NCBI RefSeq assembly: GCF_036169555.1
Contig: NZ_CP108032.1
Location: 310,001 to 374,000 of the forward strand
Length of the DNA stretch: 64,000 bases
Direction: 5' to 3'
Source of the DNA: Streptomyces sp. NBC_00306
Lineage (GTDB): Bacteria; Actinomycetota; Actinomycetes; Streptomycetales; Streptomycetaceae
The notes beneath the pieces were generated by a model that did not search any database, was not told where the DNA came from, and saw only the letters and a list, made by a program, of their open reading frames with translations. Positions 48,777 to 56,099 of the stretch are shown here, in pieces; the first letter of the stretch is position 1; each line of letters opens with the position of its first letter. The translations under genes and the position numbers were made by a program.

Positions 48777-50110
48777 GCTCCGCTCCTTCGGAAGCGCCGG
48801 ACGTTGAAGATCATGGCGGGGACGACCAGCAGCAGAAGGAGGACGCTGATGGCACTGCCGAGTCCCTGGTTGTTGCCGCCGCCGAAGGACACCAGCCACA
48901 TCCGGGTCGCCAGCACGTTGGCCTCTTCCTGCACGGGCCCCGGCGCGATGATGTAGACGAGGTCGAAGACCTTCATCACGTTGATCACCAGGGTCACGAA
49001 GACGACCGTGAGCACCGGGGCGAGCAGCGGGACCGTGATCCTGCGGAAGATCTGCCACTCGTTGGCGCCGTCCATCCGGGCCGCCTCCAGCGCGTCCCGC
49101 GGCAGCGCGGCGAGTCCCGCGCCGATCAGCACCATGGAGAAGCCGGTCCAGATCCACAGATAGGCGCCGATGATCGCCGGGGTGACCAGTGCGGGCCCAA
49201 GCCAGGAGATGCCCTGGTACGGGGCGGCGAAGTTCTCCGCCGGGAGACGGACGGTGTACGAACCGTCCTTCAGGCCCGTGAAGGTGAAGGACCCGTCGGC
49301 GGCGGTGGTGGCCTTCGCGGCCACCTTTCCGTCCCGTACGGCCTCCACCGACATGCCCGGAAGCCCCTTCTCGGCCGGGTCGACCTTGCCCGGGCGCCCG
49401 CCGCCTCCGGGCGTGAAGTCGTGGTAGACCACACCGCTGAGCTCGCCCGCGGCCGGTGCCGCGGAGCCGGCGGCCCGTGCGGGCTTCGCCTCGGCGGGCA
49501 TCTTGTCGGGTGCGACCCCGACGAAGCCGAGCGTGACTGATGTGCCGGGGGCGACCGCGTCGGCCGTACGGTACGAACCGCCCTTGTCGGCGGCGAGGCC
49601 GAACCCTTGCCGGGCCCGGGCCGTCGGATAGGCGGACCGGTCGTCGAAGGCGTCGTGGACGCCGACGGCGACGGCGTTGAGCACGCCCTTGTTCGGGTCC
49701 TCCTCGTACGCGAGGCGGAAGATGATGCCGGCCGCCAGGAACGACACCGCCATCGGCAGGAAGAGGACCAGTTTGAAGGCGGTCGCCCAGCGCACCTTCT
49801 CGGTGAGCACGGCGAGGACGAGTCCGAGGCCGGTCAGCAGCACCGGGGCGACGACGACCCAGATGGTGCTGTTGCGGATGGCCTTGAGGGTGGCCGGGTC
49901 GCTGAATATCTCGGCGTAGTTCTGACCGCCGACGAAGCGGTCACCACTGGCGTCGAAGAGGCTGCGGCCGGCGGAGAAGAGCACCGGGTAGACGACGAGG
50001 GCACCGAGCAGCAGCAGGGCGGGGAGGACGAACACCACCGCGATGTTGCGCTTCTTGAGCTGGGCGCGGCGCCGTGGGTTCGCGGCGCGGGCGGATGCGA
50101 GAACAGCCAT
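48773..50110 (-). CDS. carbohydrate ABC transporter permease, MalF type, with SdrD_B-like insert
   Basis: 445 residues. Helices 1-3 lie near residues 24-45, 83-105 and 112-135. An extracytoplasmic insert of about 140 residues (155-295) then separates them from the remaining helices and the EAA loop (DALEAARMDGANEWQIF, 339-355). Residues 224-292 (SGVVYHDFTPGGGGRPGKVD, KGLPGMSVEAVRDGK, DGSFTFTGLKDGSYTVRLP) look like an SdrD_B/carboxypeptidase-regulatory beta-sandwich. The position corresponds to the P2 loop of E. coli MalF, which touches the binding protein. ATG 50110 lies 10 bases after the binding-protein gene. Confidence 0.9.
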   Translation of the reverse strand: MAVLASARAANPRRRAQLKKRNIAVVFVLPALLLLGALVVYPVLFSAGRSLFDASGDRFVGGQNYAEIFSDPATLKAIRNSTIWVVVAPVLLTGLGLVLAVLTEKVRWATAFKLVLFLPMAVSFLAAGIIFRLAYEEDPNKGVLNAVAVGVHDAFDDRSAYPTARARQGFGLAADKGGSYRTADAVAPGTSVTLGFVGVAPDKMPAEAKPARAAGSAAPAAGELSGVVYHDFTPGGGGRPGKVDPAEKGLPGMSVEAVRDGKVAAKATTAADGSFTFTGLKDGSYTVRLPAENFAAPYQGISWLGPALVTPAIIGAYLWIWTGFSMVLIGAGLAALPRDALEAARMDGANEWQIFRRITVPLLAPVLTVVFVTLVINVMKVFDLVYIIAPGPVQEEANVLATRMWLVSFGGGNNQGLGSAISVLLLLLVVPAMIFNVRRFRRSGA

Positions 50111-50120
50111 GACCGCTGCC

Positions 50121-51452
50121 TCAGCTCTTGTACGCCTTGGCGGCCGCGGCTTCGAGCCGGGCCGCGGTGGCCTTGGGGTCGGAGGGGTCGCGCAGGAAGT
50201 CCTGGAGGAGCTTCCACTCACCCGTGCCCTTGGTCCCGCCGAATGCGGCCGGGGCCTGGTCGGACATGTCGAAGCGGACCGAGTCACCGGCCTGGATAAG
50301 CGACTTGGCCGTGGCGCGTGTCGTGTCGTCTCCGTACGAGGCGAAATCGACGTCCTTGTTGGGCGACAGGAAGCCGCCGGCGCCGGCCCACACGGAAGCC
50401 GCTTCGGGAGTCGCCAGGAACTCCAGCAGCTGGTGCGCCGCCTTCTGGTTCTTGCCGTCCTTGAGCACGACGGCGGCGTCACCGCCACTGACCACGGGCG
50501 CTTTGCCGCTGTCGACGGCTGGAAACGGGAAGAACTTGGCGTCCTCGCCGAGCTTCTTGCCGAAGTCGTCCTTGGCCATGCCGCCGACGAAGTCGCCCTC
50601 GTAGACCATGCCCGCCTTCGGCTCGGGGCCGAAGACCTGCTCCACGGAGCCGGGGAAGTCGGTGCGCAGCGCGCCGGCCGCGCCTCCGGCGACGAGCTGC
50701 TTGTCCTTGAACACCTCGCCGAGCGTGGTGAGTGCCTTGACGACGCTGGCGTCGGTCCAGGGCAGGGTGTGGGTGGCGAGCTGGTCGTACTTCTCGGGTC
50801 CGGCCTGGGAGAGGTAGATGTTCTCGAACCAGTCGGTGAGGGTCCAGCCGTCCTCGCCGGCGACGGAGAAGCCGGGGAGTCCGGAGTCGGCGATCGTGCG
50901 GCCGGTCTTCACCATCTCGGTGTAGCTCTTGGGCTCCGCGACGCCGGCCTGTTCGAAGGCGCTCGGGCTGTACCAGACGGTCGACTTGTGCGCGGCCTTG
51001 AAGTAGAGGCCGTAGTAGGTCTTGTCGACGGTCCCGTACTCCTTCCAGACCGAGGCGAGGTTGGCGGAGGCGGTCGTCGCCGCCTTCTTCGACAGCGGTG
51101 CGAGCCAGCCCTCCTTCGCGAACTGCTGGAGTACGCCCACCTGCGGGACCATGGCGACGTCCGGGGCGTTGCCGCCCTCGATCTTGCTGCCGACGAAGGT
51201 GGAGACGTTGTCGCCGGTGGGCACGAAGACCGTCTTGGCGCCGGTCTCCTCGGTGAAGGCGTCGAGCACCTTGCGGAAGTTCTTCTGCTCGCTGCCCGTC
51301 CACACACCGGCGATGGTCACGGTCTGGCCGTCGAGGGGCTTGCCGCCGCTCGCCGGTCCGGTGGTGCCGCCGCAGGCCGTGGCGCCGACGGCGAGGGTGA
51401 GTGCGGCCGAAGCGGCTGCTGCTGTACGCCGGTTGATCGAGGGTCGTCGCAT
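50121..51452 (-). CDS. sugar ABC transporter substrate-binding lipoprotein
   Basis: 443-residue lipoprotein. The signal peptide ends in a lipobox (VGATAC, Cys27). The mature part is a cluster-B type solute-binding protein (VTIAGVWTGSEQKNFRKVL, APDVAMVPQVGVLQQFAKEG, GDAAVVLKDGKNQKAAHQLL). It resembles alpha-glucoside binding proteins of the AglE type. It lies between the GH13 gene (37 bases upstream) and the two permease genes, with GGAAGGA 7 bases before the ATG. It should deliver an alpha-linked oligosaccharide to the permeases. Confidence 0.92.
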   Translation of the reverse strand: MRRPSINRRTAAAASAALTLAVGATACGGTTGPASGGKPLDGQTVTIAGVWTGSEQKNFRKVLDAFTEETGAKTVFVPTGDNVSTFVGSKIEGGNAPDVAMVPQVGVLQQFAKEGWLAPLSKKAATTASANLASVWKEYGTVDKTYYGLYFKAAHKSTVWYSPSAFEQAGVAEPKSYTEMVKTGRTIADSGLPGFSVAGEDGWTLTDWFENIYLSQAGPEKYDQLATHTLPWTDASVVKALTTLGEVFKDKQLVAGGAAGALRTDFPGSVEQVFGPEPKAGMVYEGDFVGGMAKDDFGKKLGEDAKFFPFPAVDSGKAPVVSGGDAAVVLKDGKNQKAAHQLLEFLATPEAASVWAGAGGFLSPNKDVDFASYGDDTTRATAKSLIQAGDSVRFDMSDQAPAAFGGTKGTGEWKLLQDFLRDPSDPKATAARLEAAAAKAYKS

Positions 51453-51489
51453 GGTGGTTCCTTCCGAGGGTGGGTGAGCAAGAGGGACT

Positions 51490-53163
51490 TCAGGCAGTGG
51501 GGCAGTCGCCCGTCCACCAGGCGGCGGTCGCCCCGGGGAGCATGCCGTCGGGGCAGGGGCCGCTCGACAGGAGCGGAGTGCCGGCGACCGGCGCCGGCAC
51601 GGGGTCGGTGCCGAAGTTGACGGCGCAGATCAGTCCGTCGCCGCGGACCATGGCCAGCACCTGCGGCGGCGTGTCCAGCCAGCGGAGCGAGCCTTCGCCC
51701 AACTGGGGCAGGCTGCGCCGGAGTTGGAGTCCTTCGCGGTAGAGGTGCCAGAAGGAGCGGGTGTCGGCCAGTGCCAGGTCGGTGGCGTGCGCGGCGAACC
51801 ACTCGGGCTGCGGCAGCCACGGCCGGGCACCGGCCTCGCCCTGGCTGAAGCCGAACGGGGAGGCGTGGCCGGACCAGGGCAGTGGGACGCGGCAGCCGTC
51901 GCGGATGCGTGCCCGGCTGCCGGTGCGGTGGAAGATCGGGTCGGTGAGCACTTCGTCCGGCAGGTCCAGGACTTCGGGGAGGCCGAGTTCCTCTCCCTGG
52001 TAGACGTACGCGGCTCCGGGCAGTGCCAGCATCAGCAGGGCGGCGGCGCGGGCGCGTGCGGCGCCGAGTCCGCTGCCCTCGACTCCGGGCTCACCGGCGT
52101 ACCGGGTGACCGTGCGCACCTGGTCGTGGTTGTTGAGGACCCAGGTGACGGTGGAGCCGGTGCCGGCGATGTCGCGTATCGCCTCGGTGATGGTCTCGCG
52201 GAACGCGCCGGCGTCCCACGGTGCGCTGAGGAGGTCGAAGAAGAACGCCTGGTGGAGTTCGTCGGGCCGTACGTACTCGGCGTGTTCGCGTGCCGTCGGT
52301 ACGGAGACCTCGCCGACGAGCAGCCGTTCGTTGCCGTCGCGGGCGGCGTACTCCTCGCACACCGATCGCCAGCGGCGCCACACCTGGTGGACCTCGGGCT
52401 GGTTCCAGGCGAGCGGGTTGACCGAGTCGCGGGAGCGTTCGTCCGCCTCGGGGTCGGCGGAGTCGGGGAGTTCGGGGTGCTTGTAGAGGCCGGCGGCGAC
52501 GTCGATCCTGAAGCCGTCGACGCCCCGGTCGAGCCAGAAGCGGAGTACGTCCTCGAAGGAGTCGCCGACTTCGGGGTTGCGCCAGTTCAGATCGGGCTGC
52601 TGCGGGGTGAACAGGTGCAGGTACCACTGTCCCGGGGTGCCGTCGGGCTCGGTGATCCGGCTCCAGGCGGGGCCGCCGAACATCGCGCGCCAGTTGTTGG
52701 GGGGCTCCTCGCCCCGGGGGCCGCGCCCGTCGGCGAAGTGGAAGCGGCCGCGGGCCGGGCTGCCGGGTCCGGCGGTGAGGGCCTCGCGGAACCACGGGTG
52801 CTCGCTGGAGCAGTGGTTGGGGACGATGTCGAGCAGGAGCTTGAGCCCGAGCCTGCGGGCGTCGCCCATCAGCAGGTCGAATTCGGCGAGGTCGCCGTAG
52901 ACCGGGTCGACGTCGCGGTAGTCGGCGACGTCGTATCCGTGGTCGTGCTGCGGCGAGGGGTAGAACGGGCTGAGCCAGATGCCGTCGACGCCGAGCTTGC
53001 GCAGGTACGGCAGTCCGGCGCGGACGCCGGCGAGGTCGCCGATGCCGTCCCCGGTGCTGTCGAGGAAGCTGCGGACGTAGACCTGGTAGATCACCGCGTC
53101 GCGCCACCATGCGGTGGCCGTGCGGGAGGAGCGGCCTGGGGCGGCCGGAAGGGTGGTGAGCAT
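51490..53163 (-). CDS. GH13 family alpha-glucosidase
   Basis: 557-residue cytoplasmic alpha-glucosidase/oligo-1,6-glucosidase of GH13. The TIM-barrel start AVIYQVYVRSFLDSTGDGIG is followed by GVDGIWLSPFYPSPQHDHGYDV. The nucleophile is in DGFRIDVAAG, the acid/base Glu in LLVGEVSV, and the third carboxylate in LNNHDQ. It would cleave the disaccharide or oligosaccharide brought in by the transporter genes behind it. ATG 53163 was chosen because the longer frame crosses the promoter. First gene of the operon, with the promoter at 53228-53258. Confidence 0.92.
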   Translation of the reverse strand: MLTTLPAAPGRSSRTATAWWRDAVIYQVYVRSFLDSTGDGIGDLAGVRAGLPYLRKLGVDGIWLSPFYPSPQHDHGYDVADYRDVDPVYGDLAEFDLLMGDARRLGLKLLLDIVPNHCSSEHPWFREALTAGPGSPARGRFHFADGRGPRGEEPPNNWRAMFGGPAWSRITEPDGTPGQWYLHLFTPQQPDLNWRNPEVGDSFEDVLRFWLDRGVDGFRIDVAAGLYKHPELPDSADPEADERSRDSVNPLAWNQPEVHQVWRRWRSVCEEYAARDGNERLLVGEVSVPTAREHAEYVRPDELHQAFFFDLLSAPWDAGAFRETITEAIRDIAGTGSTVTWVLNNHDQVRTVTRYAGEPGVEGSGLGAARARAAALLMLALPGAAYVYQGEELGLPEVLDLPDEVLTDPIFHRTGSRARIRDGCRVPLPWSGHASPFGFSQGEAGARPWLPQPEWFAAHATDLALADTRSFWHLYREGLQLRRSLPQLGEGSLRWLDTPPQVLAMVRGDGLICAVNFGTDPVPAPVAGTPLLSSGPCPDGMLPGATAAWWTGDCPTA

Positions 53164-53227
53164 CTCGCGTCGACCTGTTCCTGCTGGATGCGAGTGCGCC
53201 CCGGATCGGGTGCGCTGTGATGCCTGC

Positions 53228-53258
53228 ATGTTAAGTAGCGATGACGGCAGGGTGTCAA
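53228..53258 (-). promoter_or_regulatory. promoter and possible operator of the alpha-glucoside operon
   Basis: On the minus strand TTGACA (53258-53253) is a perfect -35. The -10 zone reads GCTACTTAACATG (53240-53228), with TACTTA 15 bases and TAACAT 19 bases away. The same 13 bases occur in the 37-bp palindrome at 53311-53347, suggesting a repressor site over the promoter. Confidence 0.55.
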
Positions 53259-53310
53259 CGAAGTCGCCTAAACCAGCCCGGGTATGCCCGACTATCTCCA
53301 CATTACAAAG

Positions 53311-53347
53311 AACGGCTTGCTACTTAACATGTAAGTAGCAAGCCGTT
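53311..53347. repeat. 37-bp perfect inverted repeat
   Basis: 16-base perfect arms (53311-53326 and 53332-53347) around ACATG. On the minus strand it is followed by CTTTG, fit for a terminator of the gene ending at 53367. It also contains GCTACTTAACATG, shared with the operon promoter. AT-rich for this genome. Confidence 0.75.
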
Positions 53348-53366
53348 CAGAGGGTGCAGAAAGGGG

Positions 53367-54635
53367 TCACTGCCTGCGGGCGATGGAACCCAGTTCGCGG
53401 GACAGCCGCACCGTGGCCTGCCCGGGCGTCTGCCGCAGCGCCATGACGTCCTGCACGACGGCCTGCACCGCCAGGCTCACCTGGTCGTACCGCGGGCTCT
53501 TGGGCCGCGGCTCGGCCGCCAGCACGCTCTGCCGCAGTGTGGGCAGATAGGGGTACGCCCGGATCAGCCCGGGATCCTCGTACAGGTCCGCGCGCACCGG
53601 CGGCAGCGAGCCCTCCGTCAGCACCTGACGCTGAACACGCTCGCTGGTCAGATAGGCGATCAGATCGGCGGCGGACTCCGGATGGCGCGAGTGACTGCTC
53701 ACGGCCAAATTGGAGCCGCCGAGCACACTGGTACCGGGACCGTCCGGACCCGGCAGAGGCACCGCGCCGAACTTCCCCGCGACCTTCGACCCGGGGGCGT
53801 TGGCCTCCGAGTGGACATACGGCCAGTTCCGCAGGAAGAGCAACCGGCCGTCCTGGAAGGCCTGCCGGGACTCCTCCTCCTTGTAGTCACGGGCCTCGGG
53901 GGAGATCCACCCCTCCCGCACCCCGCTCGCCAGGAACTCCAGCCCGTCCCGGGCCGCCGCCGAGTCCACCGTGACCCGGGCGCCGTCGTCACGGAGGATC
54001 GAACCGCCCGCCGAGTGGACCGCCTCGGTGGCGTTCACCGTCAGCCCCTCGTACGGCAGGAACTGGCCCGCATAGCCGTCCAGGCCGTAGCGGGGGGCGA
54101 GGGTCCTGGCCTGCCGGGCGAGCTCCGCCCAGGTGCGGGGCGGCCGTTCGCCCGCCTTCTCCAGGATGTCCTTGCGGTAGTACAGCAATCCGGCATTGGT
54201 GACATAAGGCACCGCGTACAGGCGGCTGTCGAAGGTGGCCGTGTCCACGACCGGAGCCAGGAAGCTGTCCAGGGGGAACCGGTCGCGCTCCAGCGGGGAG
54301 ATCCAGCCCGCCGCGGCGAACTCCGAAGTCCACGCGACATCGATGTTCAGCACATCGAAACGGTCACTGCCGGAGCGCAGTTCGCTGGTCATCTGCGCCC
54401 GGGTCTCGTCCGCCGAGTCCGGCAGCTCGACCAGAGTCACCTGCTCCTGCGGATGTCCGCTGTTCCAGTCGTCGAGCAGCGGACCGAGGTACTCGGTCAG
54501 ATCTCCCGCCGTCACCAGCGTCATGGGACCGCGGCCGTCACCGGCCGGGCCCGCCCGGTTACCGAAGCCCGCGTAGCCCGCGAGCAGTACGGCGAGTACG
54601 AGGAGCCCCCTACCCGCGGCATGCATCCACCGCAT
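53367..54635 (-). CDS. extracellular solute-binding protein without lipobox cysteine
   Basis: 422 residues, sugar-type binding protein (MTLVTAGDLTEYLGPLLDDW, DRFDVLNIDVAWTSEFAAAG, RLYAVPYVTNAGLLYYRKD, GTSVLGGSNLAVSSHSRHP). The N-terminal hydrophobic run ends LAGYAGFGNRAG: Tyr stands where the lipobox Cys would be, so the protein is probably membrane-anchored by an uncleaved helix or secreted free. No permease genes accompany it. ATG 54635 has GGGAGGAA about 6 bases upstream. It is divergent from the PadR regulator, and trehalose/maltose-type ligands are a guess only. Confidence 0.85.
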   Translation of the reverse strand: MRWMHAAGRGLLVLAVLLAGYAGFGNRAGPAGDGRGPMTLVTAGDLTEYLGPLLDDWNSGHPQEQVTLVELPDSADETRAQMTSELRSGSDRFDVLNIDVAWTSEFAAAGWISPLERDRFPLDSFLAPVVDTATFDSRLYAVPYVTNAGLLYYRKDILEKAGERPPRTWAELARQARTLAPRYGLDGYAGQFLPYEGLTVNATEAVHSAGGSILRDDGARVTVDSAAARDGLEFLASGVREGWISPEARDYKEEESRQAFQDGRLLFLRNWPYVHSEANAPGSKVAGKFGAVPLPGPDGPGTSVLGGSNLAVSSHSRHPESAADLIAYLTSERVQRQVLTEGSLPPVRADLYEDPGLIRAYPYLPTLRQSVLAAEPRPKSPRYDQVSLAVQAVVQDVMALRQTPGQATVRLSRELGSIARRQ

Positions 54636-54801
54636 AGGTTCCTCCCGGTACACCGATCCGGCCACGACGCCGTTCAATGTGGCCTATGTATACCCGTTAG
54701 GCATGGGCGATACTAGACGTCCAGGCAGAGAAGGCGGGTGGCACGAACCACACCCCGCGTCCGAGCAACAAGAGACTACGGACCTCGGAGGGAGGGAGCG
54801 C

Positions 54802-55308
54802 GTGCGGCTGCCGCTCCTGGCTCTCCTCACCCGTGGACCGGCGCACGGTTACGAGCTCAAGCAGGACCTTGAGAAGCTCCTGGGCGCCGCGTACCCTCAG
54901 CCGAACGTCGGCCAGATCTATGTCACCCTGGGGCGGCTGGAAAAGGCCGGTCTGATCGCCGGCGAGGACGTCGAGCAGGCCGGCAGGCCCAACAAACGCA
55001 CCTACCGGCTCACCGATGCCGGGCACGAGGCCGTACTGGCCTGGTTCGAGGAGACCACCGACGAGCCGAGGGTGCGGGACGAGTTCTTCATGAAGATCGC
55101 CCTTGCCCCGGAGTCCGGACTGGCCGACCCGATCGTGCTGATCAACAAGCAGCGTCGGCAGTATCTGAACACCATGCGGGACCTGTCGAAGCTCGCGGTG
55201 GCCGAGGACCGGGACAACCGGATCTCCCAGCTGCTGATCGAAGGCGCGATGCTGCATCTGCAGGCCGACCTCGACTGGCTCGAACGCTGTCAGGAGGAGC
55301 TGGAATGA
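54802..55308 (+). CDS. PadR family transcriptional regulator
   Basis: 168 residues. The PadR winged helix is LPLLALLTRGPAHGYELKQD followed by QIYVTLGRLEKAGLIAGEDV and KRTYRLTDAGHEAV; the C-terminal dimerisation helices follow. GTG 54802 was chosen because GGAGGGAG lies 6 bases upstream. Its stop overlaps the ATG of the ABC ATPase gene (ATGA), so it almost certainly represses the transporter operon it leads, as is usual for PadR-ABC-FtsX modules. The promoter must lie in the 166 bases shared with the 54635 gene. Confidence 0.9.
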   Translation: MRLPLLALLTRGPAHGYELKQDLEKLLGAAYPQPNVGQIYVTLGRLEKAGLIAGEDVEQAGRPNKRTYRLTDAGHEAVLAWFEETTDEPRVRDEFFMKIALAPESGLADPIVLINKQRRQYLNTMRDLSKLAVAEDRDNRISQLLIEGAMLHLQADLDWLERCQEELE

Positions 55309-56099
55309 GCGACGACGCCACTCCCGCCGAGCCGGGCACAACGCCCGGCGAGCGGGGCGTCGTACCGATCGTGCGCGCCGAGGGCCTGACCAAGACCCAC
55401 CACGGCGAAGGCGCCCCGGTACCGGCCGTGCGCGGGGTGGATCTGGTGGTCCAGCCCGGAGAGTTCGTCGCCGTCACGGGGCCCTCCGGCGCGGGCAAGT
55501 CCACGCTGCTCCATCTCATCGGCGGACTTCAGCGGCCCGACAGCGGAAGTCTCTGGCTCGACGGACGCCAGGTCGACGGCTATCGCGAGGCCCGCTGGGC
55601 GATGCTGCGCCGGCGCAGCATCGGCATCGTCTTCCAGTTCTTCAATCTGGTCTCCGATCTCACGGTCGCCGACAACGTGGAACTGCCCGCCCTGCTCGCG
55701 GGCGCCTCGCCCAGGGCGGCGCGGGAGAGCCGGGCGGAACTGCTCAGCGAACTCGGCCTCGAAGGCCGGAAACGCTCCATGCCCGGCGAACTGTCCGGCG
55801 GTGAGCAGCAGCGGGTGGCGCTGGCCCGGGCACTGGTGAACCATCCGGCGCTGCTGCTCGCCGACGAACCGGCGGGCAGCCTGGACAGCAAGGGCACCCG
55901 CGAGGTGCTGCGGCTGCTCTCCCGCTTCCACCAGCGTGGCCAGACGATTCTGCTGGTCACCCACGACGCCCGGATGGCCAGTGCGGCCGACCGTGTCATC
56001 AGCTTCTTCGACGGGCGAATAGCCGACGACGCGGCACTCGGGGCGGGGTCCCGCGCCACGGGAGCCGGAGTCTCCGGTGTGCTCGAACTGAAGGAGTGA
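55305..56099 (+). CDS. ABC transporter ATP-binding protein, MacB/LolD type
   Basis: 264-residue ATPase. Walker A is GPSGAGKSTLL, the signature LSGGEQQRVALARAL, and Walker B LLLADEPAGSLD; the Q-loop follows FQFFNLVSDLT. This is the ATPase class that works with FtsX-like permeases to drive mechanotransmission or lipoprotein/peptide export. It overlaps the PadR gene at its start and the permease gene (GTGA) at its end. Confidence 0.93.
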   Translation: MSDDATPAEPGTTPGERGVVPIVRAEGLTKTHHGEGAPVPAVRGVDLVVQPGEFVAVTGPSGAGKSTLLHLIGGLQRPDSGSLWLDGRQVDGYREARWAMLRRRSIGIVFQFFNLVSDLTVADNVELPALLAGASPRAARESRAELLSELGLEGRKRSMPGELSGGEQQRVALARALVNHPALLLADEPAGSLDSKGTREVLRLLSRFHQRGQTILLVTHDARMASAADRVISFFDGRIADDAALGAGSRATGAGVSGVLELKE

